Origin: Streptomyces sp. NL15-2K
Lineage (GTDB): Bacteria; Actinomycetota; Actinomycetes; Streptomycetales; Streptomycetaceae
Direction of reading: 5' to 3'
DNA length: 64,000 nt
Assembly (NCBI RefSeq): GCF_030551255.1
Contig: NZ_CP130630.1
Span: 7,669,501 to 7,733,500, forward strand
The notes under the pieces are model-generated. The model did not search any database and was not told the DNA's origin. It saw only the letters and a program-made list of their open reading frames with translations. The position numbers were made by a program, and so were the translations under genes. Shown piece after piece: positions 9,627-17,996 of the stretch (position 1 is the stretch's first letter; every line of letters begins with the position of its first letter).

Positions 9627-9666
9627 AAAAAATAGTTTGCGCATGCCCCAGCAATCCCCATAGGTT
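9627..9666 (+). promoter_or_regulatory. WblC-type autoregulated promoter
   Basis: A run of six A residues (9627-9632) lies just upstream of a TTGCGC -35 (9637-9642), followed after 18 bases by TAGGTT (9661-9666). An A/T-rich block immediately upstream of -35 is where the AT-hook of WhiB7/WblC contacts DNA while its Fe-S domain holds the sigma factor. This supports positive autoregulation and a ~600-base leader before wblC. Confidence 0.65.
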
Positions 9667-9778
9667 CTTAGCCACGGGAACGGAGCCCTTCTCGAAGGCC
9701 CCGATTCCGTGCTGTACTTGCATATCCGTCGGACTGGCTCACCCCGGTCCCCCGAGACGCCGAGAGGAGGCGATTCCA

Positions 9779-10102
9779 GTGATCAGCATCAACACCAGCT
9801 CCATCAGCTCCGCCAAAGTGACCGATCGCTCGGTCGTCTCCACGTGCATGCTCGGCGTTTCGAACCTGGGCACCGGCCTGTCCGGCATTCCTGCCGTGCG
9901 TCCGGCGTCCTCTCTGTCTCTCGCGGGTCTTCCCGTCCGTGAGCGCAATGAGCGACCGACCAAGGCACTGGAAGCGGCAGTAGTGGCACAGGCCCAGGCC
10001 TATGCCTTCGCGGCGGCCGGTGCCGGATTCCGGAAGCAGACGACGCAGCACCACCAGATGTGGGCCTTCCGTGGGCCAGAACCCTGGAGTGATCCAGCCT
10101 GA
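9779..10102 (+). CDS. Upstream ORF in the wblC leader
   Basis: A 107-residue Ser/Ala/Val-rich ORF starting at GTG 9779 with a perfect AGGAGG 8 bases before it. It resembles no enzyme family that I recognise. It lies entirely in the leader of wblC, and its stop codon (TGA 10100-10102) falls inside a GCCTGATC/GATCAGGC hairpin (10097-10115) just before a strong terminator-like hairpin. WhiB7/WblC genes are known to be controlled by translation of an upstream ORF that prevents premature termination. The strong SD and stop-codon placement suggest this ORF does that job. A separate function for the peptide cannot be excluded. Confidence 0.65.
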   Translation: MISINTSSISSAKVTDRSVVSTCMLGVSNLGTGLSGIPAVRPASSLSLAGLPVRERNERPTKALEAAVVAQAQAYAFAAAGAGFRKQTTQHHQMWAFRGPEPWSDPA

Positions 10103-10170
10103 TCGCCGATCAGGCCGGCGCCTTCAGGGCCGCGGAACCCCATCCGGGATCCGCGGCCCTTCTGTTTGTC
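10097..10170 (+). promoter_or_regulatory. Transcription attenuator of wblC
   Basis: Two hairpins in tandem. The first, GCCTGATC-gcc-GATCAGGC (10097-10115), contains the uORF stop codon. The second has an 11-bp stem, AGGGCCGCGGA / TCCGCGGCCCT (10126-10160), followed by the T-rich TCTGTTTGTC, an intrinsic terminator. A ribosome stalled on or finishing the uORF would change which structure forms, which is the inferred link between ribosome-targeting antibiotics and wblC induction. Confidence 0.7.
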
Positions 10171-10279
10171 CCCGAACGGGGATGACGGAGCGAAGGGGCC
10201 TCGGGACAAGAAAAGAACCCGGTACCAAGCCGACACCCGGCCCAACAGGGCCGGACCGACCAGACGAGGAAGACGAACC

Positions 10280-10648
10280 GTGCAACTCGAAGCGCACGCC
10301 CCGTCCGTACCGCCTTCCGAAACGATCCCCCCGCCCGGCCTCACGGAGGACTCCACCTTGACTCCGCTCACCGCGCTCACCGCGCTCGACGACGCCATCG
10401 AGAACCTCGGCGTGCCCGTCCCCTGCCGTTCCTACGACCCGGAGGTCTTCTTCGCCGAGTCGCCGGCGGACGTCGAGTACGCCAAGTCCCTCTGCCGCAC
10501 CTGCCCGCTGATCGAGGCCTGCCTCGCCGGCGCCAAGGAGCGGCGTGAGCCCTGGGGCGTCTGGGGTGGCGAGCTGTTCGTCCAGGGTGTCGTCGTCGCC
10601 CGGAAGCGGCCGCGTGGCCGCCCGCGCAAGAACCCGGTCACGGCATGA
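10280..10648 (+). CDS. wblC: WhiB7-family antibiotic resistance regulator WblC
   Basis: A 122-residue Fe-S transcription factor. It has the four WhiB cysteines (VPCRSYD, then CRTCPLIEAC), the GVWGGELF turn and a C-terminal AT-hook RPRGRPRK. The AT-hook separates WblC/WhiB7 from other Wbl proteins. The family binds the principal sigma factor and activates intrinsic antibiotic-resistance genes during translation stress. The start is GTG 10280 behind GAGGAAG; a TTG ~75 bases downstream behind GGAGGA is a possible alternative but would trim the non-conserved head. The next small gene overlaps the stop by ATGA. Expression probably depends on the promoter at 9627 and the attenuator at 10097. Confidence 0.95.
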   Translation: MQLEAHAPSVPPSETIPPPGLTEDSTLTPLTALTALDDAIENLGVPVPCRSYDPEVFFAESPADVEYAKSLCRTCPLIEACLAGAKERREPWGVWGGELFVQGVVVARKRPRGRPRKNPVTA

Positions 10649-10968
10649 ACACCGCAGGAACGATCGACCGTCCCCTCACGCACGACCCCAAGAAGCAGGC
10701 CCCGATGAAGCCGTCCACCAACGAGCTCGCAGGCGCCACGCCTGAAGACTTCACCATCAGCGGCGCGAACGACTCGCGCCAGAACAGGACCCGAGAGATG
10801 CAACTCATCCCAGAAGCCCTCGCCCGTGCGCATATGCACGAGCGACTGCATGAGGCCGAGCGGGAACGCCGGGCCATGCGCCTGGCGACCGCTCGCCGGA
10901 TGCAGCGCAGGGCGGAGCGCGCCTCGCTGCGTGCCCGCCGTGCGCTCGCCCTGGCGGTCATGCAGTAG
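10645..10968 (+). CDS. Small Arg-rich helical protein downstream of wblC
   Basis: A 107-residue ORF whose ATG overlaps the wblC stop codon (ATGA), suggesting translational coupling. The C-terminal half is a strongly basic Ala/Arg/Glu-rich helix (repeated RRxxR and ARRA patterns); the N-terminal half is polar. Internal starts at 10705 (MKPSTNE) and 10798 (MQLIPEAL) are possible, and the second would give a 56-residue purely helical peptide. I do not recognise a functional family. Position suggests co-expression with WblC and perhaps a role in the same response (inference). Confidence 0.65.
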   Translation: MNTAGTIDRPLTHDPKKQAPMKPSTNELAGATPEDFTISGANDSRQNRTREMQLIPEALARAHMHERLHEAERERRAMRLATARRMQRRAERASLRARRALALAVMQ

Positions 10969-11022
10969 TCCCGACCACACCTGAAGCGGTGGCCTCCCGG
11001 CCCAGGGAGGCGCAGCTCTTCC

Positions 11023-11060
11023 CGCGGGGGCCGGTCCGTCCGAACGGACCGGCCCCCGCG
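11023..11060 (+). terminator. Strong hairpin ending the wblC transcript
   Basis: A perfect 17-bp inverted repeat CGCGGGGGCCGGTCCGT / ACGGACCGGCCCCCGCG with a 4-base loop, ~55 bases after the small gene. It lacks a long T tract, as is usual for Streptomyces. Confidence 0.8.
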
Positions 11061-11107
11061 GTGCGTTGTGCCCGCCGATCCGCGGGCCACGGCGATATCG
11101 TCGCCGG

Positions 11108-11317
11108 GTGACGAGTCTTCCCGGAGGCAGTGACAACGCCGGCTCCGCCGCGGAGCCCGAGTCCCTCGTGTGCGCCTGCTGCGGCACCCCGGCCGAAGGG
11201 GCGCCGCCCACCTGGACCTGTTCCGTGGAGAACGGCAGCCGTCAGTACTTCTGCGACCGCTGCTCCCGGGAGAACCTCAGGGCGATCGAGGGGCGGCTGG
11301 ACTCGGCCTGGTGGTGA
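11108..11317 (+). CDS. Small four-cysteine (zinc-finger-like) protein
   Basis: A 69-residue protein with paired cysteines VCACCGT and FCDRC separated by ~25 residues, forming a probable treble-clef or ribbon zinc site. It ends in an acidic helix and WW. The start is GTG 11108, with TATCGT 11096-11101 six bases upstream, so it is probably leaderless. I do not recognise a named family. It converges with the ABC1-like gene, with 28 bases between the stops. Confidence 0.7.
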   Translation: MTSLPGGSDNAGSAAEPESLVCACCGTPAEGAPPTWTCSVENGSRQYFCDRCSRENLRAIEGRLDSAWW

Positions 11318-11345
11318 GCCACCTCCGCCGGGCCCTCGAGGAACC

Positions 11346-12713
11346 TCACGCCTCGGCGGCCGGTTCCTCCTCCAGGTCCTCCTCCGGCACGAACCCCGGC
11401 AGCCACTTCTGAAGTTCCTCGCGCAGACGCACCGTCGCGCCCAGTTGGCACAGCACGCCGATCGTGCTCAGCGTCACACGGTGGATGAGGAGGTACGCGG
11501 GGGGCAGGTTGAGCTGCTTGCCCAGCTGGTACGCGGGGGAGCGGGGGTCGGCGATCCGGGCGGCCTGGCTGCGCATCCAGCCGCGGGTGAAGGTGAACTC
11601 ATGGACCTGGGCCGGTTCGATGATCGGCAGGAGATAGTCGAGGACGGCGTCCGGGTCCAGCTCTATCGATTCCTTGACGAAGCCCTCTGTGCGCAGCAGT
11701 TCGTAGACGGCCTCCGCCTCGCCGTCGAGCGTCATGCGCAGGGAGGTGCCGATCGGGGTCGGCAGGCCGCCCGGGAGGCGGTCGACCGTGCCGAAGTCCA
11801 GGACGCCCAGGCGCCAGTCGTCCTCGCCGTCCGGGTCGCCCGGCAGGAGGCGGAAGTTGCCCGGGTGCGGGTCGGCGTGCAGCAGGCCCGTGCGGGCGGG
11901 GCCGGAGAAGAGGAAGCGGGCCAGCAGCTGACCGGCGCGGTCACGCTGCTCCTGCGTGCCGTCGGCGATCACCTCCGACAGAGGGACGCCCTCCATCCAC
12001 TCCGTGATCAGGACCTCGTCGCACTGGTGGACCACACAGGGCACCACGACGTCCGGATCGTCCGTGAACTCCTCGGCGTGGGCCTGCTGGGCCTGCGCCT
12101 CCAGGCCGTAGTCCAGTTCCTCGGAGACCCGGTCCTTGAGCTCCGCGATCAGCGGCTTGAGGTCCATGCCCGGAATGAGCGGGCCCAGCAGACGGGCGAA
12201 ACGGCTCAGCTGGTTCAGATCGGACAGCAGGGCCTCGCCGGCACCCGGGTACTGAACCTTGACCGCCACCTCGCGGCCGTCGTGCCACACCCCGCGGTGC
12301 ACCTGCCCGATCGAGGCGGCCGCCGAGGGCTTGTCCTCGAACTCGAGGAACAGTTGCTGCCAGTCCTCCCCGAGCCGCTTCGCCAGCACCGCGTGCACGG
12401 TGCGCGTCGGCATCGGCGGCGCCGCCTCCTGGAGCTTCGTCAGCGCCGCCCGGTAGGGGCCGGCGACCTCCTCGGGGAGCGCCGACTCGAAGACGGACAG
12501 GGCCTGCCCGAACTTCATCGCGCCGCCCTTCAGCTCGCCGAGCACTTTGAACAACTGCTCGGCGGTGCGCTGTTGCAGCTCGCGGCCGACCATCTCCGCG
12601 GACTCGCCCACTATCCGCCTTCCGAGCCCCCAAGTCGCCCGACCGGCGAAACCGAGCGGGAGCGCGGCGAGCTTGGCGGTACGGGTGACCGCCTTCCGGG
12701 GAAGATCAGACAT
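11346..12713 (-). CDS. ABC1/UbiB-family atypical kinase-like protein
   Basis: A 455-residue ABC1 (AarF/UbiB) protein, a kinase-fold family with atypical nucleotide handling. Signatures are the KFGQALSV segment (KxGQ motif) near residue 85, the nucleotide-binding lysine in VAVKVQYPG, the catalytic segment LHADPHPGNF, and LGVLDFGTVDR as the metal-binding DFG equivalent. Members support quinone biosynthesis or lipid homeostasis elsewhere; the role in Streptomyces is not settled. The start is ATG 12713, which overlaps the last bases of the upstream ThiF-like gene (stop 12706-12708), so the two are an operon. Mycobacteria also keep an ABC1 gene beside whiB7. Confidence 0.88.
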   Translation of the reverse strand: MSDLPRKAVTRTAKLAALPLGFAGRATWGLGRRIVGESAEMVGRELQQRTAEQLFKVLGELKGGAMKFGQALSVFESALPEEVAGPYRAALTKLQEAAPPMPTRTVHAVLAKRLGEDWQQLFLEFEDKPSAAASIGQVHRGVWHDGREVAVKVQYPGAGEALLSDLNQLSRFARLLGPLIPGMDLKPLIAELKDRVSEELDYGLEAQAQQAHAEEFTDDPDVVVPCVVHQCDEVLITEWMEGVPLSEVIADGTQEQRDRAGQLLARFLFSGPARTGLLHADPHPGNFRLLPGDPDGEDDWRLGVLDFGTVDRLPGGLPTPIGTSLRMTLDGEAEAVYELLRTEGFVKESIELDPDAVLDYLLPIIEPAQVHEFTFTRGWMRSQAARIADPRSPAYQLGKQLNLPPAYLLIHRVTLSTIGVLCQLGATVRLREELQKWLPGFVPEEDLEEEPAAEA

Positions 12714-13944
12714 GCGCCCTCCAGGTCCCAGCAAGCCGCGCCGCGTCTGCCCTACGGCGTAACTCCTTCGACGGTCGTTGCTCCGCCATTGTCTCGTGCC
12801 GCTCCTCGGCCTTGGAGGCGCATTCCCCCTTACCTTTCTCCGCTGCTCCGCACGGGCATGCGGGGTGCGCCCAGACCGGCCGCGCGTGCCAGTGCAGTGC
12901 GGGCAGTGAGACCTCCCAGCGGGCGCCCGCACTCGACGGAATCCGGCCGTCCAGGAAGGCGAGCGCGTGCGCGGCCGCCAGCCCCGCGACCGTCGTGGCC
13001 AGTGCCAGGTCGCAGGGCCGCACCGGGCGCGGCCGACCGGAGCGCCACTGTGCGACCAATCGGGGCCAGGCCTGGTCCCGGTCGGTGCGGGCCTCGTGCA
13101 GACAGCCGGCGCAGCCCGTCTCGCCGGGCAGAACGAGCGGGCCGACCACGCCGGTTCCCTCCACCACGCCGGCGTACAGATGGGGTGTGCCGGAGGCGAT
13201 CAGGGGATCGGCGGCGGACGGGGCGGGCGCGTGCACGTCGATGTCGTCCCGCGGGGCCAGGATCACCAGGGAAAAGCCGGGGTCGTCGCCTTCGAGCCGC
13301 GTGCGGGGCGTGCGGCGCGGCGGGCGGTCCGGCGCCGAGCGCCGTGCGGCCCGTCGGGCGGCCTCGTCCCTGCGGTCGCCGACGGACTCGGCGGGCAGTC
13401 CGCCCGGCGCGACGTCCCCCGGTTCGACGCGGCCGACATCGCGTACGTCGACCTCGCCGACCCCCGCCCCCGACAGCAGTGAGGCCAGCACCGCGCCCAC
13501 CCGGCCCGCGCCCCTGATCTGGACGCGCAGGGACCGACGGGCGGCCAGGAGCCCGATCGCCTCACCCGGTTCCGAGGCGTTCAGGGACAGCGAGGCCAGG
13601 TCGGGGCGCAGCCGGTCGAGGACCTCCTTCTTCGCACGCAGGGCGTCCGCGGCCGGCCCGCCGCCCCGCGCGTCGTCGACGAGCCCGGCCCGTGTCAGCC
13701 GCTCCACCAGCGCGTCGACATGCCCGTCGGGCAACTCCATGCGGCGTCCCTCCTCCCGTAGGAGCGCCAGCCCGCGCGTGCCGTTGAGCAGATCGAGGAA
13801 ACTGGCCGTCGCCGGGTCCATCGGACCCAGTGTCATCGCGTGCGCCGGTGTCATGCCGAACTGCACGGTGGTGCGGTCGCGCCAGCCGCGCCTGAGCGCG
13901 GGCTTCACGATCGGAACCATCGGTTGCGGATCCCTCTGCTGCAT
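12706..13944 (-). CDS. ThiF/E1-like protein with zinc cysteines
   Basis: A ~412-residue protein. The N-terminal ~100 residues (TVQFGMTPAHAM, then a helix-turn-helix-like stretch) resemble the recognition domain found in front of E1-like enzymes. The middle is a Rossmann-type ThiF fold (VQIRGAGRVGAVLASLLSGAG). Paired cysteines CAGC and CPCG are typical structural zinc ligands of this superfamily. The adenylating arginine/aspartate set is not obvious, so activity is uncertain. Start chosen at ATG 13944; ATG 13920 has a better spaced GAGGGA and is a fair alternative. Its stop overlaps the ABC1-like start, indicating coupled translation. No ubiquitin-like or RiPP precursor partner is visible nearby. 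Confidence 0.75.
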   Translation of the reverse strand: MQQRDPQPMVPIVKPALRRGWRDRTTVQFGMTPAHAMTLGPMDPATASFLDLLNGTRGLALLREEGRRMELPDGHVDALVERLTRAGLVDDARGGGPAADALRAKKEVLDRLRPDLASLSLNASEPGEAIGLLAARRSLRVQIRGAGRVGAVLASLLSGAGVGEVDVRDVGRVEPGDVAPGGLPAESVGDRRDEAARRAARRSAPDRPPRRTPRTRLEGDDPGFSLVILAPRDDIDVHAPAPSAADPLIASGTPHLYAGVVEGTGVVGPLVLPGETGCAGCLHEARTDRDQAWPRLVAQWRSGRPRPVRPCDLALATTVAGLAAAHALAFLDGRIPSSAGARWEVSLPALHWHARPVWAHPACPCGAAEKGKGECASKAEERHETMAEQRPSKELRRRADAARLAGTWRAHV

Positions 13945-14186
13945 CACAGGCCCCCGTAGCCCTCGTCGAACGTCCCCGTCCGCCGGTGGAGGTCGGTCGG
14001 ACGTTGGTCGGACGTCCGTCGCAGCTCCGCCGGCGAGAGCCAGCATGCCCGGATCCGCCGCGAGGCGCGGAAAGTTGTCCACAGGCGGTGGGTATTCGTC
14101 GTACAAGTCGGTCGTGCGACTCGAACACATGTGGGGGATCGGCACCGAACCCTCCCGGACTCGGGACTTCCCCCGTGTGCAGCGGG

Positions 14187-14198
14187 TAACGTCGGGGC
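14187..14198 (+). promoter_or_regulatory. Leaderless-type promoter of the SprT-like gene
   Basis: TAACGT (14187-14192), six bases, then GTG 14199. The rest of the divergent gap 13945-14186 shows no gene and no clear operator. Confidence 0.45.
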
Positions 14199-14795
14199 GT
14201 GTCCGCCGACCCACTGCACCGTGCCGGAACGCCACAGCGCAGCACGCCGAGTCAGCCGCCGAGCGGCTCTGGGGCGAGCGCGATCGAGGTGCGCAGAAGT
14301 GCCCGTCGACGCCGGACGGTCTCCGCGTATCGCGAGGGCGATCGCACCGTCGTGCTCATCCCTGCCCGGATGTCCGAGGCCGAGGAGCGGCGCTGGGTGG
14401 GCGTCATGCTCGACAAACTGGCCGCCCAGGAGAGCAAGAAGGTCCTCGGGGACGCGGAGCTGACGGAGCGTGCCGAGCGGCTTTCGGCCCAGTACTTCGA
14501 CGGCCGGGCCAGGCCGGCCTCGGTGCGCTGGGTCACCAACCAGAACACCCGCTGGGGCTCGTGCACCCCTTCCGAGGGCAGCATCCGCCTGTCGCACCGG
14601 CTCCAGGGCATGCCGGAATACGTCGTCGACTACGTCCTTCTCCACGAGCTCGCGCATCTGCTCGTCCCAGGACACGGGCCCCGTTTCTGGCGGTTGCTGG
14701 AGGCCTATCCGCGGACCGAGCGGGCCCGGGGCTATCTCGAGGGAGTGGTCGCCGCCGAGCGGCTGCCGCACCCGCCGGGCGCCCGGAGCGAGTGA
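14199..14795 (+). CDS. YgjP/SprT-like zinc metalloprotease
   Basis: A 198-residue protein with a DUF45/YgjP layout. The core WVTNQNTRWGSCTPSEG precedes the zincin motif HELAHLLVPGHGPRFW, whose two His and following His ligand fit HExxH...H metalloproteases. The first ~45 residues are Ser/Arg/Pro-rich and poorly conserved-looking. There is no signal peptide, so it acts in the cytoplasm. The substrate is unknown; SprT-like relatives act on DNA-protein crosslinks, but YgjP itself is uncharacterised. It is transcribed divergently from the ThiF-like gene. Confidence 0.82.
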   Translation: MSADPLHRAGTPQRSTPSQPPSGSGASAIEVRRSARRRRTVSAYREGDRTVVLIPARMSEAEERRWVGVMLDKLAAQESKKVLGDAELTERAERLSAQYFDGRARPASVRWVTNQNTRWGSCTPSEGSIRLSHRLQGMPEYVVDYVLLHELAHLLVPGHGPRFWRLLEAYPRTERARGYLEGVVAAERLPHPPGARSE

Positions 14796-14934
14796 CAGCC
14801 GCTCCGAGTGGTGATTGGTACCGCACCCCGCGCGGGACTTTGTACCGGATCTGTACCGACTTCCGTCGGTGTCCGAGTTTGCCGTTAGCCTGTCGCGACG
14901 CACTCACATTCGGGATGGGGGACGGTCGTTACGC

Positions 14935-16512
14935 ATGGCCAGGGAATTCCAACGCGGCCACAAGGCCAAGATCAGTGACCTCACCGCGGGCACGGATCTG
15001 TACGTAGGTGTACAGATCGCCGGTCCCGGACTGACCTTCGACATCAGTTGCTTCGGGCTCGACGCCGACGAACGGCTCTCGGACGACCGGTACTTCATCT
15101 TCTTCAATCAGCCGAAGTCCCCGGAGGAGTCCATCCAGCTCCTGGGCGCGCAGGCGGGTGACACGGAGTCGTTCCGGGTCACGCTGGACAAGATCCCGCC
15201 GCAGATCCAGAAGCTGTCGTTCACGGCGACGATCGACGGCGCTGGTCAGATGTCACAGATCGCCCCCGGGTACCTGCGCATCGTCGCCGGCGGCGAGGAA
15301 GTGGCGCGGTACTCCTTCGACGGCTCGGAGTTCTCCACCGAGCGGGCCGTGATGCTGGGCGACTTCTACCTGAAGGACGTGTGGCGGTTCGCCGCGGTCG
15401 GGCAGGGCTTCGACGGCGGCCTCGACGCGCTGCTGAAGAACTTCGGCGGCGAGGTCGCCGAGGAGGAGCCCGCGCCGGCCGTCCCGGCGCAGACCCAGGC
15501 ACCGACGTTCGCGCCGCCGCCCCAGGCCGCCGCGCCGCCCGCGCCCGCACCCACGTTCGGCGCGCCCCCACCCGCACCGGCTCCTGCCCCCGCCGCCGCG
15601 CCCGCCCCGTCGGTCCACACGGCACCGACGATCGCCCAGGGCACGCCCGCCGCGGGAGTCGGCATCACCCCGCCCGGCACCACGCCACCCGGCTTCCCGC
15701 CGCCGGCACCCGCCGCGCCGACGAGCCCGCACATGTTCACGCCGCCCGGCGCCGGCCCTCAGACGTTCACGCCCCCGGGCGCCGCCCCCGCCTTCCCCGG
15801 TCAGGGACAGCCGCCCTTCGGCGGAGCCACGGCGATCGCGCCCGTGCCGCCCGAGGCGAACGTACGCGTCGTCCTGACGAAGTACGCGGAAGCCCCCGTA
15901 GGGGACCGCTGGACCGAACAGAACCCGCAGCTCGTGCGGGCCACGCTCACCAAGGGCGCCTCCATCCTCGCCAAGCAGGGCAGCATGGTCGCCTACCAGG
16001 GCGACATCGACTTCGCCCACAAGGGCTCCGGCCTGCTCGGCAAGCTCACCGGTGCGCTCACCGGCCAGGGCATGTCCCTGATGCGCTGCTCCGGGGACGG
16101 CGAGGTCTTCCTCGCCGACGAGGCCAGCCGGGTGTTCGTCATCCGCCTCCAGGGGGAGCAGCTCTACACCAGCGCGCAAGGTGTGCTCGCCTTCGACGAG
16201 GCCCTGGACACCGAGGTCCGCCGCATCGAGGGCGCGGGGCTGCCCGGCGGAGGCCTGTTCAGCATGCTCTTCTCCGGCACGGGAGCGGTCGCCGTGAAGA
16301 CCCGCGGCGTGCCGGTCGTCATCCCCGTGGGCCCGGCCACCTATGTCGACGGCAACGCCGTGATCGCCTGGTCCGCCGGTGCACAGGCCGTCACCACGAC
16401 CGCGCTCAGGCTGCGCCGGTCCGGATACTCGCGGCAGGCCTCCGAGGCCGTGAACCTCCAGTTCCGGGGCGCCCCCGGAAACTTCGTCGTCGTACAGCCC
16501 TTCGAGGTATGA
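14935..16512 (+). CDS. TerD-AIM24 fusion protein
   Basis: A 525-residue two-domain protein. Residues 1-185 are a TerD domain (GTDLYVGVQIAG, DISCFGLDADERL, FFNQPKSPEESI, SFTATIDG, YSFDGSEFSTERA), the calcium-binding fold of tellurite-resistance/stress proteins. A long Pro/Ala/Gly-rich linker (~185-300) follows. The last ~210 residues form an AIM24-type beta-helix domain (GSMVAYQGDIDFA, NLQFRGAPGNFVVVQPFE). The start is ATG 14935; the gene heads a run of three AIM24-domain genes with ATGA overlap to the next. A TTAGCCT-type -10 lies ~45 bases upstream. Function is unknown; a membrane-stress scaffold is a guess from domain content only. Confidence 0.85.
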   Translation: MAREFQRGHKAKISDLTAGTDLYVGVQIAGPGLTFDISCFGLDADERLSDDRYFIFFNQPKSPEESIQLLGAQAGDTESFRVTLDKIPPQIQKLSFTATIDGAGQMSQIAPGYLRIVAGGEEVARYSFDGSEFSTERAVMLGDFYLKDVWRFAAVGQGFDGGLDALLKNFGGEVAEEEPAPAVPAQTQAPTFAPPPQAAAPPAPAPTFGAPPPAPAPAPAAAPAPSVHTAPTIAQGTPAAGVGITPPGTTPPGFPPPAPAAPTSPHMFTPPGAGPQTFTPPGAAPAFPGQGQPPFGGATAIAPVPPEANVRVVLTKYAEAPVGDRWTEQNPQLVRATLTKGASILAKQGSMVAYQGDIDFAHKGSGLLGKLTGALTGQGMSLMRCSGDGEVFLADEASRVFVIRLQGEQLYTSAQGVLAFDEALDTEVRRIEGAGLPGGGLFSMLFSGTGAVAVKTRGVPVVIPVGPATYVDGNAVIAWSAGAQAVTTTALRLRRSGYSRQASEAVNLQFRGAPGNFVVVQPFEV

Positions 16513-17195
16513 GGCCCATGGACTCCCAGACTCTGAGTGCGCACCGCGCCCCCGCGACCGGCGTCCGGATGAGTGTGCACAGCTCCAAGACGCTCAAGGT
16601 CACCATGGCCACCGGGCACGATCTGCTGGCCAAGGCCGGCTCGATGATCGCCTACGAGGGCTATGTGCAGTTCGACGCGCCGCCCGGCAGCCTCCGCCGT
16701 ACCGCGGAGGCGATGGTCACCGGCGAGGGCGGCAGGCTGATGCTCTGCCGCGGTGACGGCGACCTCTACCTCGCCGACTACGGCGGCGACATCATCGTCC
16801 TCCACCTGAGCGGCGAGGCGCTCTCGGTCAACGGCGCCACGCTGCTGGCCTGCGACGCCTCCCTGGAGCTGACCATCGAACCGGTCAAGGGGCTCGCCAA
16901 GCTGTCCGGCTCCGGCCTGACCAACCTCGTCGTACGGGGCACGGGCTGGGTCGCGCTGGTCAGCCGGGGCATTCCCATGGCCCTGGACTGCGCCGAACGG
17001 GAGACGTACGTCGACCCGGACGCGCTCATCGCCTGGACGACCGGCATGGACATGAAGGCCCGACGCTCGGTCAAGGCGAGTGCCCTCATCGGCCGGGGCA
17101 GCGGCGAGGCCTTCCAGATCGGCTTCAAGGGGCAGGGCTTCGTGGTCGTCCAGCCGAGCGAGGACACCGGCGACCGATTCAAGATCCGGGGCTGA
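16509..17195 (+). CDS. AIM24-family protein
   Basis: A 228-residue stand-alone AIM24 domain (Pfam family named after a yeast mitochondrial protein). It shares with its neighbours the pattern LLAKAGSMIAYEGYVQFD, LMLCRGDGDLYLAD, VNGATLLACDASL and FQIGFKGQGFVVVQPSE. ATG 16509 overlaps the previous stop (ATGA); ATG 16518 is an alternative. Tandem retention of three paralogues suggests a hetero-oligomer (inference). No membrane segment or signal peptide is visible. Confidence 0.85.
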   Translation: MRPMDSQTLSAHRAPATGVRMSVHSSKTLKVTMATGHDLLAKAGSMIAYEGYVQFDAPPGSLRRTAEAMVTGEGGRLMLCRGDGDLYLADYGGDIIVLHLSGEALSVNGATLLACDASLELTIEPVKGLAKLSGSGLTNLVVRGTGWVALVSRGIPMALDCAERETYVDPDALIAWTTGMDMKARRSVKASALIGRGSGEAFQIGFKGQGFVVVQPSEDTGDRFKIRG

Positions 17196-17214
17196 GGGGA
17201 GCACCAGGCACATC

Positions 17215-17967
17215 ATGCACAGCACACTCTTCGCACACGTTCCGGTGGAGTCCACCGGCCGGTACACCCTGCAGAACCCGCAGCTCCTCAAGACCGACGT
17301 CACCCAGGGCAACAGCGCCGTGCTCGCGCGGCAGGGCGCCATGGTGGCCTTCGAGGGACAGGTGGACTTCGACAGCCAGTACCGCAACCGCAGCTGGCGC
17401 AACGTCGAACGCATGACCGGCGAGCGCCTGGAACTCATGCGCTGCAAGGGCAACGGCACCGTCTACCTGGCCAACCTCGCCCAGCACCTGCACATCATGG
17501 AGGTCGGCCGCGGCATCACGGTCGACAGCTCCTACGTGCTCGCCTTCGACGGCTCCCTCGGGGTCGGCATCGTCGCGGTCGACAGCGCGGTGGAGGTGGC
17601 CTCGGCGGGTGCCTACAACCTGGAGCTCACCGGCTCCGGGCAGGTCGTCCTCATGACCTCGGGCGAGCCGCTGGTGCTGGAGGTGACCCCGGAGAAGAAC
17701 GTCTGCTGCGACGCGGACGCGGTCGTCGCCTGGTCCACGTCCCTGCGGACCCAGCTCCAGGCCCCTACCTCCACGTCCGCCGTGTGGCGCCGCAGGGGTT
17801 CCACCGGCGAGGGCTGGGAGATGCAGTTCTCCGGGACGGGCCATGTCCTGGTGCAGCCCAGTGAGCTGCTGCCGCCGCAGCATCTGCGCACGTCGGGGGT
17901 CCTCGGCCAGTTCGGCATGGGCAGCGGCGGGCTGCGCGGGAACTCCCTCGGGGGCAGCAACAGTTGA
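17215..17967 (+). CDS. AIM24-family protein
   Basis: A 250-residue paralogue of the preceding gene: AVLARQGAMVAFEGQVDFD, LMRCKGNGTVYLAN, SSYVLAFDGSL and MQFSGTGHVLVQPSE match the same beta-helix rungs. It has a Gly/Ser/Asn-rich tail after the last rung. It starts 20 bases after the previous stop with GAGGGGAG as ribosome binding site, so it belongs to the same operon. The mutual divergence of the three AIM24 copies argues for an old duplication. Confidence 0.85.
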   Translation: MHSTLFAHVPVESTGRYTLQNPQLLKTDVTQGNSAVLARQGAMVAFEGQVDFDSQYRNRSWRNVERMTGERLELMRCKGNGTVYLANLAQHLHIMEVGRGITVDSSYVLAFDGSLGVGIVAVDSAVEVASAGAYNLELTGSGQVVLMTSGEPLVLEVTPEKNVCCDADAVVAWSTSLRTQLQAPTSTSAVWRRRGSTGEGWEMQFSGTGHVLVQPSELLPPQHLRTSGVLGQFGMGSGGLRGNSLGGSNS

Positions 17968-17996
17968 CGCCGTTCGGCATCGTCCGGAAAGCAAAC

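Noticed and set aside
14117..14134. LexA-like TCGAACACATGTGG near the ThiF/SprT divergent promoters
   Set aside because: Only one half matches the actinobacterial SOS box; the other half is GTGGGG instead of GTTCG.
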